Shown here one piece after another: positions 11,696 to 23,720 of a stretch of DNA of 64,000 bases (positions are counted from its first letter, which is position 1; each line of letters begins with the position of its first letter). The stretch spans positions 119,312,693 through 119,376,692 of the forward strand of contig OU015493.1 of NCBI GenBank assembly GCA_907164885.2. The letters run 5' to 3'. Below the pieces are notes generated by a model that ran no database searches, was not told the origin of the DNA, and saw only the letters and a list, made by a program, of their open reading frames with translations. A program made the translations under genes and the position numbers. The stretch comes from Dolomedes plantarius (lineage: Eukaryota > Arthropoda > Arachnida > Araneae > Dolomedidae).

Positions 11696-11811
11696 AAAAA
11701 AGAAAAAATATGTTTGGTGGATTAGTAATAGAAGGTTTATATTATTTCTGAACACTATTTGTTGTGAATCATACTTAAATAAATCGTTTCATAATACTTA
11801 ACGAGCCGCAA

Positions 11812-12190
11812 TTAAAGCTGCTGTGTACTAACCCTATTGGATTCGCTCACCTCAATGTTAACGTATGGAGAAAATGTGTCTACTACTTACAACTACATAA
11901 ATGCTGATAATCCAATAGAAATGGTATTTTCAGGTAACCTGAACTTTTCTGCCCCTTGCAACAGGATTGATTTTATAAATTTCGTCCACCAAAGGAATTT
12001 ATGAGCGGTTCGAACACACTTCACTAGATTTTTCCCCTGAAAAGTTTAGATTTTGAAATATTTACATTTGTTTTAAGGAAAATGCCTCAAAGTGTAAAAT
12101 TTCTTTCTCCATTACGACCAATTTTTTAAAAAAATCTTTAAATCCAAGTCGGACAAATTTTCTTGATAGGTTAACATTGAGGTGAGCTAC
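11812..12190. mobile_element. TTAA-flanked MITE family A, copy 1
   Basis: Starts with TTAA then AGCTGCTGTGTACTAACCC and TTGGATTCGCTCACCTCAATG. The right end carries the inverted GGTTAACATTGAGGTGAGC but then diverges, so its terminus is lost. TTAA termini suggest a piggyBac-superfamily derivative. No coding capacity. Confidence 0.75.
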
Positions 12191-13569
12191 AAGGAAGTTT
12201 TAAAATGTACTACTTGTGAAATGATTCAAAAGTAAATGTTTGAATGCCTTAACGATTATGTGCTTGACGAGTACAGCTAAACAGATAAAATATTTTAGTG
12301 ACAGCACGGTTTGTTTAAAACATCACCATTAAAAATTAAAAAGAGCAATACACGAAACCCTTATTATTATCTTGCGAATCCGATGGAGGTACGTCATTTC
12401 TTGTGACATTAAATGGCAAGTGAATGGATAGGATAGCATTAAGTTTGATGAGATGATAAAAATTATGCAACTAAATTAACTTTTTAATGTCGGAATAATT
12501 TCCTTGTCTTTGAGAGTAACGCCCATGTTTGAGATCAATCCAAAAGCTCAGATGATATTGATTTCTGATAGCGGTGGATTCAAAAATTTCATTAGAGAAG
12601 CTTATAAATCATTATTTTTCTTTTGTAGTTATACACAACTATATAAAAGTGAGATTAAAATACTGTATGTATAAACACTAAAATCTCGAGTTAAAACTAT
12701 ACCGCATATTTGGCACTTTATTATACGATATATTATTTGTATAATATTAATTAACTGCCAGTATTAACTAGTTATACAATATCAACTTTACTAGCTATTT
12801 GTATAATACTAATTAATAAGTTATTTGTATAATTTGTTCAACAATATATTGTTTGTTCCTTCCCCAGAGGGGTGAGATTACTTAACAGTTACAACGAGTT
12901 TGAAATGTATCCCACTATTTTATTCAGGTTTATATTATCCCAATTAATATGATTTTGATTAGTTAGGTTAATGACACTTTTCCTTCAGAAAACAGAGCTT
13001 GCTAAGATTTTTAACAATACGGTTTTGAAGTTTTTATAAATTGATTAAAAGTAATTCATAGCATTTGCAATAAATCTTTTCAATTTAAGGAAGCCGTAAC
13101 ATAAGTTTTCGTTAACCATTATTGTCGTATTGCCCGTCCAAAGTTATTTTAACGGGCGTGAAATAGTTAGTTAGTACATTAAATTATTTATAAAGGGGTA
13201 GTTGGGTGCGTTGTGTTTTTAAAACTTATTTTGTTAATAAGCCGTAGTTCAGGACGTAACTAGCAATTGACGAACAAGGGAACTAAAAAATTGAGAAACA
13301 AATAAAACAGAGAGATTTAAAATTAACTTAAACTTAAATTTATTTACAAATTATTATACATTGTTTGTACACATTATTTTAATCATATTTTTTATAGGCA
13401 CACTTTTCCATATACCAAAATTAGTTTATCATTATCTCGAAATTTAACATTCAAAATTTACTTGACGAGGAAAATAGGTAGCGCACGACAAAATACCAAA
13501 GCTCAAATACTTATTCAACTCTAACTCTTATATAAACTACTCCTACTCTGACCGTAAACAACCTATTTA

Positions 13570-14554
13570 AAAAAAAAACCAAAACAAAAAGGGGACTGAT
13601 CTAAACAATAAAATTGTGCCACTCACTCAGTTCAGTTGATATTTATCTAATTGTTGAATCCGCTGACTCGTCTAGCTGGGGTCCTTTGGAACCTTCTGTA
13701 CATAGGCAGGGCACACACACACCTCTTGATTCTCCGTCTTTTGATGATTCTTGTGACCGCTCCACTACTCGCTCCACTATTATTTTATATGCAGGGGAAC
13801 TTCTATTTTATCATTAATATTTGTGGGGAACTCCAAGTTCGACTGAACGCAGTAATAACACCAGGAGAACCGCAGCTCTACTCCAATACGCAAAATCTCA
13901 GGATAAAAGCGGGGAACCGAAGCTCGACCCGACACGCCAGAAGTCTGAGTCTGAGACTCGAGAGAGAGAGAGATCTGAGAGAGCCTCTTTTTTTTTTTTT
14001 AAACTCCCTAATTTATACATTTCAAACTCCTTTCTTCTTTCGTGTCTCCTCCTCCTCAAAATTTCTCATCCATACAAGATTCAGCAAAAAAACTCATTCG
14101 CTTGCTCATTTCAAACTTTATTTTATTGGCCGCCCTCAGCTAAGTCGCACACGCCCCCACGGAAAACATGCTTGCATAAACCTCACACGACGCCCTTGGT
14201 TCTTACATGCCGCCGTTGTAAATCTGAAAACACAGTCCATTGTCGTGTAGTGTCAAATCCTGGCGACAACTCTCTTAATCTCGTCTGGCGATCTACCTCC
14301 CAAGTTGACCACCGCCGCAGGACTATTCACTACCTTACGTCACACAGGACCTCTCCGCTCTATAATTATCGTCCCGCTCAGCCGGCGTTCCAAATTTCAT
14401 CAAAACAGTGTAATGATAAAAGCCTTCGATCGACTTCACCTCTTAATATTTCTATGAAATTTTCATATATCCGAAGGCGCTTCATTACAATTATATTGAT
14501 TAAATTTAAACTAGGATGCTTAGCCGCTTGTATAAATCCGCAATCTTATTTTCT
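13570..14554. other. Unassigned GC-richer block with low stop density
   Basis: Two overlapping plus-strand frames (199 codons at 13651-14250 and 245 codons at 13821-14558) are open here. They are rich in Ser, Arg, Thr and Leu and show no domain I recognise. A GAGAGAGAGAG tract and a T-run lie within. Both frames being open at once suggests composition rather than coding. A transposon LTR or UTR is possible. On the minus strand a GTAAATAAAT signal lies to the left near 13335. I cannot assign it. Confidence 0.35.
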
Positions 14555-14806
14555 TTAACCCATTTAGGGGCAACAACCTCCCCCTTTTTTCACGGTGCAG
14601 ATTTTTTACCGATTTTTTTTAACTTAAAGAATCTTGAAAATTTTTCCAATTAAAGGTTGCAAAATGGTTTTACTTCTTTAAACTGATAACAGATGGCAGG
14701 ACTAACCATTTTCTGCTCATTTAACTGGAATACATTGAATGCAAGTGAAAAAAGAGACAAGATTTAGGCTTTTGCACTGTGCAAACGGCGCCCCTCAAAG
14801 GGTTAA
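14555..14806. mobile_element. TTAA-flanked MITE (TTAACCC...GGGTTAA)
   Basis: The left end TTAACCCATTTAGGGGCAAC and the right end, inverted, TTAACCCTTTGAGGGGCGCC match over about 20 bp. The next inner bases (CACGGTGCAG versus CACAGTGCAA) also correspond. TTAA plus CCC ends are typical of piggyBac-type elements. 252 bp, non-coding. Confidence 0.75.
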
Positions 14807-15498
14807 ATAAGCCTACTACCCCAGAAAGACGTTTATGAACTCCTCATATTATAAAATAGACGTCTTCTACCAAACGAGGATCACTGTTCTAGGCACTGTG
14901 CAGAATACGCGCAAAGCATATACACTGCTTGCTTGCGAGCCATTACGGTCAGTCTTCCTTACCTAGAGCACTGCCAACGTGGCATGACAAAAGTATGATA
15001 AAGGTGACAAAATTTCTTTAAAATTTTACTGGTGACTGACAAATGGAAGTCAATTCAGATCATAACAAAAAGAGTCAAATCTCTTCCTCGATTTGCGGTG
15101 TCAAGTTTAGATAGTTCGAAGAAGACAATATATCATGAAAAATTGACTCTCGAAAGAGGGTTCCGATTAGGAAACGATAGATATCTGTGAAGATATCTGG
15201 AGGAACTGTGGGTTTCGGAGCTCCCTGATAGAGGGGCTTTCCACCATTGTCCGTAATTTCGTTGCTACCCACGTGTTTATTTTTCATGCCATGTTGGGGA
15301 GCTCATGATAGGGAAGTCAATATTCGAGGTTGCTAGCTGTTGGAAATCTCTATCTTTGCTTCAGCGACCCTTCTTTCTAGGGTGCAGTTTTATGATCCTC
15401 ATATAACACCAGTTTTAAAAATTAAAATTCCGTTTTCCACCTAGCAAAAAATCAATGGTTAAAAAAAATCTTGATGTCTAAGTACGATTTTTGAAGTA

Positions 15499-15961
15499 CA
15501 GTAAAACCTCGTTTATCCGGACTAACTGGGACCATAGGCAATCCGGAAAATCGAAAATACGGATAATATGGGTAATAAGCAAAACGAAATCCTTAACTAA
15601 GCAGACCATTTATTACGTTAAAAAACTATGTTTTGTAACCAAATTATATAGTATTGTTTACAAGACATTAAAAAATACAAAAATAACTTTTCCCATTATT
15701 TCTTAACAAAGATGTGGTAAATCCAGCAAAGCTTTCTTAAACTCAACAAAAAGCATTTTATTACTATAATTTATTGTACAATCTATGCAGGAACTGTGCA
15801 TTGAATCAAAATAAAAAGCGAATATTTGGCGTACTTACGTTCTTGCTATCATAGTTAAAAATTATTATGCAATGTGAACATTAAAGAAAATTAATGCCTA
15901 CAAATCTGATCTGGATTATGAGATCCGGATCAACGAGGGCTGGATAAACGAGGTTTTACTG
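15499..15961. mobile_element. Pogo/Tigger-like MITE, copy 1
   Basis: 463 bp between TA dinucleotides (15497-15498 and 15962-15963). Ends are CAGTAAAACCTCGTTTATCC and its inverted counterpart GGATAAACGAGGTTTTACTG. A second copy at 39926-41063 is interrupted by a nested insertion; this copy preserves the uninterrupted CTTTCTTAAACTCAAC target site. No ORF of note. Confidence 0.88.
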
Positions 15962-17774
15962 TACTGACTTGCAGTTGTTGACGGTAAACATTCAAGTAAA
16001 ACGATAGCAAAATCTAGTTGCCTGCAGGCATCTTCTGGGCGATACTTAGTCATGAAGAAAGGATGTTACTAGACCAATAATGAACATTACACTAAATCAA
16101 TAATGAGCATTAACAACGTTAAGCTGTGAAACAATCGATGTTACATATGCAGTACGCCTTTCGCAGAGTCCTTTAAAAAATAGTCAATTCTATGAGCTTC
16201 ACTTGCGAAAAAAAAGAGAATGGAAAATTCTGATATCGGATTCTCTATTGATTGAAACAGTCCGGTCTCGAACTCATGATTTGAGAAATAAACACACAGA
16301 TATATACCTTGCACATGCATCACAGCACTCGTGAAATGGTTTCTCCCTCATTACGAGCTCTTTAAAAGAGCCCACAGACCTTAAGTTCAATATAGTGGAG
16401 AGGTTGGAGAGGTAATTACTAATCAAGCCAAATTTATTTACATTTTTAGCTGTGAAAAAAATTGTGTACGATCATTAGAATATTTAAGAATAGAAAATTT
16501 TAAAGAACAAATCAACTTGAAAATTACCCAAAATGCATCAGTCTTTTTTTACAATGAAGAGAATAAATCATAAAAGTTCTATTAGGTTTAAAGCAATAAA
16601 TGTATAAACAAATTATAACAAAAATTCTTAAAAATCCAGAAAGAAATTTACCAATTCAAACATTAATCTTTAAGCTATTAATTCTAATACATAAATAAAT
16701 AAATATATATATATATTTTAAACATAAGAAAAAACAATTTTACAGGTGCTGCCATCTTTTGACAGAAAGGTGAAGCAATGCTGAACAAATTGCTTTCGCC
16801 GTTTTCCCGCTGGCGTTGAGAAAAAAATGAACAGCCATTTGCTGAGATTGCATCAAATAAAATCACTAATTTAGAAATTCTTCATGATTACGTTACTTTT
16901 ACCACTCTCTTTCTCTCTCATTTTGTCTTTAAATCAACAGACCAAGATTACCTCTTTTACGCACAGGTATACTGCAAGATTTCCCCTTTCAGGCCATAAC
17001 GGGGACTCCTTGTTAGCTGCTTTGTAACCTTTGAACATATTGGGTAATTCACAAACACTGGGTTTTAATTTTTTTCCCTTCTAGATAAAAATATCAATTT
17101 TCAGAAATACACTACTAACCGAATATTTACGATTAAGCGAACATTTTTCATTCGTTAAAATGATGAGACTGCAAAACCATGATTTCTCACCATACATTTT
17201 TGAAAAAAATTACTTTAAATTCATCCTAATTACATTAAAAAAATCGATGTGAAGAAGGGATTTTGTCCTCGCTAGAAGAGCTTTAAAAATAATTAACTGT
17301 CAAGGATTAATATTATAATGTCTCTTGTAACGATTAAAACACAAGTCTGACATTTTCTTTCCTCAAGAAAAAAGTATCATCTGCGGCAAGGTAATAAGAA
17401 TTCATTGAAAGTGACAACAAATCAAATTATTAAAAAAAGTACAGGGCTTATTTAATCATGTCAATGTAAGTTATCTAATTGTAGATGAAAACGCCCCCAA
17501 AATTGAGTGACTGTGCGTAAAGGATGCAAGATGAAATAAAGTTGATTGTATAATATTAATATATTTGAATTTTTCCCCAACACTATAGGATATTTTGTTT
17601 TAGGAATTGATAATGAGAGAGGAAATTACCCTGAATGAACTACAAATTTATAATGTGGATTTATTGCATTTGGGAAAACCAATAGAAGAAAATTCATATT
17701 TTTCAATGTAATGATGTTGAACAGTTGTGGAGTTTTTCGATGGGAGGTGCTTTCACTTATATTACTTTATAATA
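15962..17774. other. Intronic sequence without recognisable features
   Basis: AT-rich with short homopolymers only. The small open frames have no recognisable content. Confidence 0.5.
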
Positions 17775-17930
17775 AGCTTTTGAAAATGTTATTCCTCTTC
17801 CAATTTTACTGATTTTTCTGGTCAACGAGTACAGACTTGTAGACGGCAGCTTTTGAAAATGTTAATCCTTTTCCAATTTTACTGATTTCTCTGGTCAACG
17901 ATTATACTTGGAGATTTGATTTTTTAAGTA
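17775..17930. repeat. Tandem repeat, left part (about 90-bp monomer)
   Basis: Two units containing CTTTTGAAAATGTTA, CCAATTTTACTGATTT and CTGGTCAACGA. They belong to the same array as 19395-19745, separated by the Tc1-like insertion. Confidence 0.85.
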
Positions 17931-19388
17931 CACTAAAAAATAACTTTAAGGACAAAAAAAAGAACAAAACTTTAAGGAAAAAAAAAGACGCACCAATGGG
18001 TAATGCAAATTAGACACACATTGATACGCATACAGGTTTCGACGGAAAATGCAAAATTTTAAAGTTTGGCGGCCAATGAATGAACATGTGACGCTGCAGC
18101 GCATCTTAACTGCGCAACTGGCAGGATATTAAAGAGGAGAAATTTCAATTCTAGGTCAAATTCTTCGAATTCATTCCTTGTACTTAGGTAGACAGTAACT
18201 ATGCCTCGAATACAGGTGCTCTAACAATATGCGCGGATGTCAGCATTTGAAAGAAGACATGTAGTTGGGCTCAAAGAAGCTAGTTGGCCTAATCGGCGAA
18301 TCGCTCGACATTTCGACAGAAGCGTTGCCACTATTAGACGATGTTGGCAGAAATGAGTGAACCATGGCCGAACACAGCGTCAAGAAGGAAGCGGCCGGCC
18401 TAGAGAAACGACACAACGCGAGGACCGAGCAATCGTCAGAGCGGCACTCACTGTCCCAGATTCATCATTATCATTGATCGTACGTGCAACTGGTGCTTCA
18501 GTGACCGCAAGGACCATTGATAGGCGGCTCAGAGAAAGGGGGCTGGGCTCACGGTGCCCCTTGCGCCGACTACCATTGACCTCTGTGCACCGACAAGCCC
18601 GTTTGCAGAAGTTTCGGGCACATTCGACCTGGAATGTCACTGACTGGAGTAGAATTATCTTCAGTGATGAGTCCCGCTTCGATTTGAGCCCCCGATGACC
18701 AGCGAATACGTGCCTGGAGATGCCCCGGACAGCGGTGGGATATCAATCTGACTGTATTCGGCTATACGGGCCGACAATCAGTAGTGATGGTCTGGGGTGC
18801 CATTTCATTTCATAGCAGGACTCCTTTGGTTGTCATCCACGGCCCCCTTGCAGCACAGAGGTATGTCGACGATATTCTATGCCCCGTTGTGTTGCCCTTC
18901 ATATCACGCCATCCTGGGGTTACATTTCAGCAAGATAATGCCCGCCCGCACACGGCGTGAGTTTCTACAGCTTGTCTTCGTGCTTGCCTAACGCTACCTT
19001 GGCCAGCAAGGTCGCGGGATCTCTCCCCCATTGAGCACGTTTGGAGCATTATGGGCAGGGCCCTCCCACCAGCTCGGGATTCTGACGATCTAAAGCGCCA
19101 ATTGGACAGAATTTGGCACGATATCCCGCAGGAGGACAACCGCCACCTCTATCAATCAATGCCAAGCCGAACAACTGCTTGCATAAGGGCCAGAGGCAGA
19201 CCAACGCGTTATTGACTTTGTGAAGCTCTTTCTCTTGTATAAATCATCCAATTCTTCTCAAATTATAATAATTTGTGTTTCTGTACATGTACATCACATC
19301 TACCGATTTTCGGCCCATTCGGATAGCTCCTTCTTGATGCCCTTTTTTTGTGCATGTGTGTGTGTGTGTGTCTAAGAGTTTATTTGAC
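17931..19388 (+). mobile_element. Tc1-like transposon remnant inserted in a tandem repeat
   Basis: The boundaries are inferred from where the flanking tandem array stops (17930, ending AAGTA) and resumes (around 19381-19390, TATTTGACAGCAGC). The interior holds a decayed transposase gene. I could not find clear matching terminal inverted repeats, so the exact ends are approximate. Confidence 0.65.
18201..19215 (+). pseudogene. Tc1-like transposase pseudogene
   Basis: Full length but broken. The start ATGCCTCGAATACAG is followed by the HTH region (GLKEASWPNRRIARHF, then RSVATIRRCWQ), after which a Trp codon has become TGA near 18356. The frame 18357-18698 reads GSGRPRETTQREDRAIVRAA and later IIFSDESRFDLSP, containing the first catalytic Asp (SDES). 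Later frames keep HPGVTFQQDNARPHT (second Asp) and the PIEHVW motif with the third acidic residue near 19030. The end CIRARGRPTRY stops at 19213. At least one stop and several frameshifts inactivate it. It matches the Tc1 family very common in spider genomes, from memory. Confidence 0.92.
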
Positions 19389-19394
19389 TATTTG

Positions 19395-19745
19395 ACAGCA
19401 GCTTTTGGAAACTTTACTCGAATTCCAATTTTATTGAATTTTCTGGTCAACGAATACAAGCTTGTAGATTTGATTTTTTAAAGTATTTGAGGGAAGCTAT
19501 TAAAAACTTCATTCCTCTTACAATTTTACCGTCAACGATTACATTTGGAGATTTGATATTTTTGGTGTTTGAGGGCATCTTTTGAAAACTTTATTTCTCT
19601 TCCAATTTTACTGAATTTTCTGGTCAACGAATACAAACTTGTAGATTTGATTTTTGAAGTTTTTGACGGCAGCTTTTGAAAACTTTATTCCCCTTCTAAT
19701 TTTACTTATTTTCCTGGTAAACGATTACCCTTGGAGATTAGATTT
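19395..19745. repeat. Tandem repeat, right part
   Basis: Four units of about 80-100 bp. They alternate between two types, one with AATACAAACTTGTAGATTTG and one with GATTACATTTGGAGATTTG, giving a higher-order period of about 180 bp. All share TTTTGAAAACTTTATT and CCAATTTTACTGAATTTTC. Confidence 0.88.
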
Positions 19746-21568
19746 TCTTATTGTTTGAGGACAGTGGAAAGGATGATGATAATGACGATTTAACGCTTAT
19801 TCTTTCGCTGATTTTTATTTGTTCGAAGAATTTAACCATGGAGCTCAAAAGAAGTTTCGCCAGAATAACATTTAAACTGTCAACATTTTTGGAGAAGATA
19901 GTTGATGCTGATAATGCTGATAATTGATGATTATCTCCCCCTTGATTTTTTTTCTCTGTTCTTTTTTTTTTTTCTCTGAAATGATTTTGTGAAATCAACG
20001 AACAATAATGTAATGAATTCGATCTTAAGGATTTTTAAAGTATTTATTAAATAATTTTACTAATTAAGTTTCGTAAATTCCTTCTCAAATATTGGGATCT
20101 CCATCACGTTTACTGTAATACATTGGATGATATTGATGCTGAAAATAAATTTAATACTCGTTTTATTTATATACAACTGTTTTGACTAGTTAAGAAAAGA
20201 TCTAGGGTTACTTTTTAGTAGAACCTAGATTCCAGTAACTATAGGCCTTCGCACAATTCAGAGGTTAAGACGAATTCAAACTAATTTAATATACAAAATA
20301 AAATTTCAGAAAAATTGTTTCATGTTATTTATAACTAAATTGCCAAAATAATAGTTTTTCTCAAAAATATTGAGAGAGAGTTCTATGTGCTATACATTGC
20401 TTTTGATAATATTTTTAAGTTCATAGGCCAAAATAATCGAACGTTTTCCTCCACTTTTTTTTTTTTGTCTCTGAGCGAGTGAATATGTGAGTGAGGGAAA
20501 TAGAGAACAGCGCAGATACAAATGGCACTTTTCCAACAATGAAATATTCTTAAATTAAACAGAAGATTCTTATATCAGCCGATAGGTGGCAGCAACTATG
20601 GAAGCGGTGGATGTTAAAATTCCCCTAGGTGTTTGGTCGAGAGACTGTCAATAATTAAAGTCTTATAACAGCTCCAGAGGCAAAAAAAAAAAAAAAAAAA
20701 GGACAAGACTTGAGGAACACTAAGGTGGCGTAAAAGTAAAACTGTCTGTATGGCCATTTATAGCGATGAAAAATTTAAAACTGATTAGATATATTTTGTC
20801 TAAACTTAGCGGCATAAATTAAAATACCTATAAAATGGTAGTAAGCCCTGGTCTAATTTAATTAAAACTTTATTTCCGGGGTATAGAATTTATTCAAATA
20901 CGGCGCTACAGGATACAGTTTTTGGTGCATTAAACTACACTCAAACATACAGGGAATTTTAGTATCATGTAGATTCTATTAGCAACATTAAGGGGAATGA
21001 TGGAGAACACAAGGTAATGATTTTTAAGATCTCACTGTGTTCTCTAAAGAAGTTGAATAATGTTAATAATTTACCAATCCCCCCACAGGGTAAAAATTTA
21101 TGAAGAATTGTTTGTGTATTGCTCTTCATAAAATTTCTTTTATAAATAGACATTTAAAGAGAGGATTAAAAATTTTATAATTAAATTTATGTTGAAGGAA
21201 AAAATATTTCGAAAACTTTTTTTTATGAACGAAAGTAGGAAAAAAATTCCAAATAAGGCTATAAATCACCGGAATACCCCAAAATACATTAAATTACATT
21301 TTAAAATACATTAAATTTTGGAGTTTTTAAATTTTTTTTTTTAAATTGAGATATTGTTACTTTTATAACTGCTATGTAAAAAGGACAAATATGATACGAC
21401 ATATAAAAAGACATATATGATTATTACAAACTGGGCATAAAAGATAAAATTTTGTTGAGGGGTGCACAAAGAAAATCCCACTTAAGGGGTGACCCTTAAG
21501 TCTGTCCATTAGAAAGAAATACGAAGGCTCCTTAAACAGCTTGTTTATTTGCGAATTCTACACAGAAC
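19746..21568. other. Intronic sequence, little structure
   Basis: Contains an A-run near 20683-20700, the R3 fragment at 20725 and the perfect short palindrome CTTAAGGGGTGACCCTTAAG near 21482. No gene seen. Confidence 0.5.
20725..20800. repeat. Fragment of repeat R3
   Basis: GGCGTAAAAGTAAAACTGTCTGTATGGCCATTTATAGCGA aligns with the R3 segment near 47620-47660 (CGTAAAAGAAAAGCTGTCTG then TGTGGCCATCGATGGCGA). It is a short relic. Confidence 0.5.
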
Positions 21569-22047
21569 TTAACCCTGAACTGTACAGTGGGGGTCGGATC
21601 CAACACAAGGGTGTGTCTTCCCCCTCCCGTACTCTTTCCTCTCATTGCAAAACATCGCGTTGACAAGAAACCTTACAAGATGGACCTACTAGACCACCTT
21701 ACTAGATATAGGAATAAGTATATACGAGTGTCTGTTGAAAAACATTATTCATGATCATTAGTCATTTTTAAAATTTTAAAATTTTAGATTTTTAAATTTT
21801 TTTATTTCGATTTTGAAGGTCAAAAATGTCAGTATATTTTATTTTTTGCATTTTTGTGTTCAGAAAGTTGGTTTCACTAACTTCTAAAACTAGGTAGACT
21901 AAATTACATATTAGACAAATATAACTAAAATTAAATATTCCGACAGAGCTAGATAATTATAGGAAGAATGTAGACAAAAAATAAACAGAAATCAAGCACC
22001 CAGGGCTCTACGCACCATAAGGCAAGAATCTGTAGTAGTGACGGAAC

Positions 22048-22899
22048 AAGGGATGCGACATCGATGTCGATATTTTCAAAACATCGATGTTTTGATAAAA
22101 ACATCGATGTTTTAAACATCGATTTATTGAAGCCGATGTTTTTATAACATCGATGTTTTGTGCTCGATGTTTTACGTTGTTTCGATGTTTTTTTTTTTAA
22201 TGAAAAAGTACCGTAATAAAAAAAATTTACCACGTAGCATAATTTTCACACTCAGTAAATGTAAGTCTGAATTCTGAAAAGGACGAATACAAAAGGGGGA
22301 ATGATTCCTTAGCAAACAGACAAATGGCAATTAACAACCAATGGATCAATAAGAGCGCTTGGAATATTCCTGACACCCCAGAACCTTCCATGGGGTTTTA
22401 TTTTACAAATAGTATATACACGAGTGCATCCATTTAAGTTTTTGTTTTGTTGTGGTTTTATATAAGTTGACGTTAATATTATTAGTAAGATGCCTCCCAA
22501 AAGTACCGTTTGGGAATATTTTTAGAAAACCACTGACAAATTGGTAAAATGCAATATTTTCCTTAAGTCCCTCAAAACTTCTGGCAATACCACGAATTTA
22601 TCTGGACATTTGAAGGCAAAACATGGCGGTATTTACAACGAGAATTTTGAATCATCAATGTAGCCCAAAGCAACCAAGTTTTTGTCATTTGTGCCTGCCC
22701 AATCAGAGAGTAAAATTAAATCACCCCCTCCCCCCACGACTAACGGAAGTAACATTAATGTTAGAGATTACTAAACCAGTTTTAAAAAATGGATGTTCTA
22801 AAACATCGATGTTTAAAAATATCGATGGTTTTTGGGCGATGTTTTATTAGCATCGATGTTTCAAAACATCGATGTTTTGTTATCGATGTCGCATCACTA
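22048..22899 (+). mobile_element. hAT transposon, internally deleted, with ATCGAT-rich ends
   Basis: 852 bp flanked by the 8-bp duplication GACGGAAC (22040-22047, 22900-22907). Termini AAGGGATGCGACATCGATG (left) and TAGTGATGCGACATCGATA (right, inverted) match at 16 of the first 18 positions. The uninterrupted copy of the host repeat near 1950 has a single CCGGAAC, confirming the duplication. Both subterminal regions carry many ACATCGATGT-type palindromes. The interior keeps only a BED zinc-finger stub. Confidence 0.93.
22491..22660 (+). pseudogene. BED zinc-finger fragment of a hAT transposase
   Basis: From ATG at about 22491 the frame reads MPPKSTVWEYF, then a stop (TAG), KTTDKLVKCNIFLKSLKTSG and NTTNLSGHLKAKHGGIYNEN. 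This is the BED finger pattern V-W-x-Y-F, C-x2-C, N-L-x-x-H-L-x-x-x-H. The second Cys of the C-x2-C pair is replaced by Phe, and a TAG breaks the frame. The dimerisation and RNase-H-like catalytic domains are deleted. BED fingers bind the ends of their own hAT element. Confidence 0.85.
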
Positions 22900-23282
22900 G
22901 ACGGAACTAAACCAGAAATCCAGGTAACCGACTGGTCTCGTCATCAGGGAGCCTAACCAAATCAATTACCTCAAGGGGGAACTTTCTGAATAGGATGCAG
23001 GTCTAACCAAAAAGCTCAGTTGAAATATTTAATTTTAGTTATATTTGTACGTTTTCAATATGAGGATTTGTTGCAACTGCGCAATCTTTTATTGAAAAGT
23101 TAAAAGTTTTCAACGCTAGGGTAGGTTTTCAGTTAATTTGTTTGGCAGTCTATGCCGGCTTTATAAATTTTTAGTTTGAGTTGAATTGTTTACACTATGA
23201 TACATACATATTAGATCTAATCTATACATCATTCTATGTAAATGCCAAAGAGATTTTCTTTGTTTAACAAAATTGCAATTCG

Positions 23283-23720
23283 TTGGTCATTACATGTTTT
23301 TATTAACTCGCTTTCTGTGTGTTTGTGTGTTTGTCTCGTACAAATCTTGCAATCGATTTTTAACTAACTTCCCGACTAGCTAGACATTTGAAACTTTTAG
23401 AATAGCTCAGAACACGATTACAATGCATTATTTTAATACTTTTAGCCATCTTTAAGCAGAATTAAATTCATTTTCAGTTAATTTTGTTTTGTAGACTAGT
23501 GCAGCCATCTAATGGCCGGGACGGGAACAAAAAGTTAAATTCAAGTTAACTACCAATTAACTTCATTTTCTTTCAAGTTGATGGGATAATTCATCAAAAA
23601 AATTTTAAAAAAGTATTTATTAATACATAGAATTGTCAAGTTTATATGATTCAACTGAAAATTTAAAAAAATGGTATATAAAAAGTACTTTTTTATCTTG
23701 TAATTATTTTTTCTACAAAA
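23283..23720. repeat. Interspersed repeat R2, copy 1
   Basis: Runs from TTACATGTTTTTATTAACTC through TTCCCGACTAGCTAGACATT, GCAGCCATCTAATGGCCGGG and CAAGTTGATGGGATAATTC to TTTTATCTTGTAATTA. A partly duplicated copy is at 31006-31589. Family unknown; no coding frame. Confidence 0.7.

Larger units (their letters stand above)
21916..23205. repeat. Retroposon-like repeat R1, copy 2, split by a hAT element
   Basis: The 10-bp direct repeat ACATATTAGA at 21906-21915 and 23206-23215 flanks it. Removing the hAT at 22048-22899 and one target duplication restores a sequence colinear with copy 1 (1827-2220), except for an extra piece at about 23020-23050 that is the reverse complement of the left terminus. 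Confidence 0.65.

Noticed and set aside
14550..14590. Apparent polypurine tract plus LTR start (inverted AAAAAAGGGGGAGG-TGTTG)
   Set aside because: The region is better explained as the left end of a TTAA MITE with a matching right end at 14806. No paired LTR or target duplication was seen.
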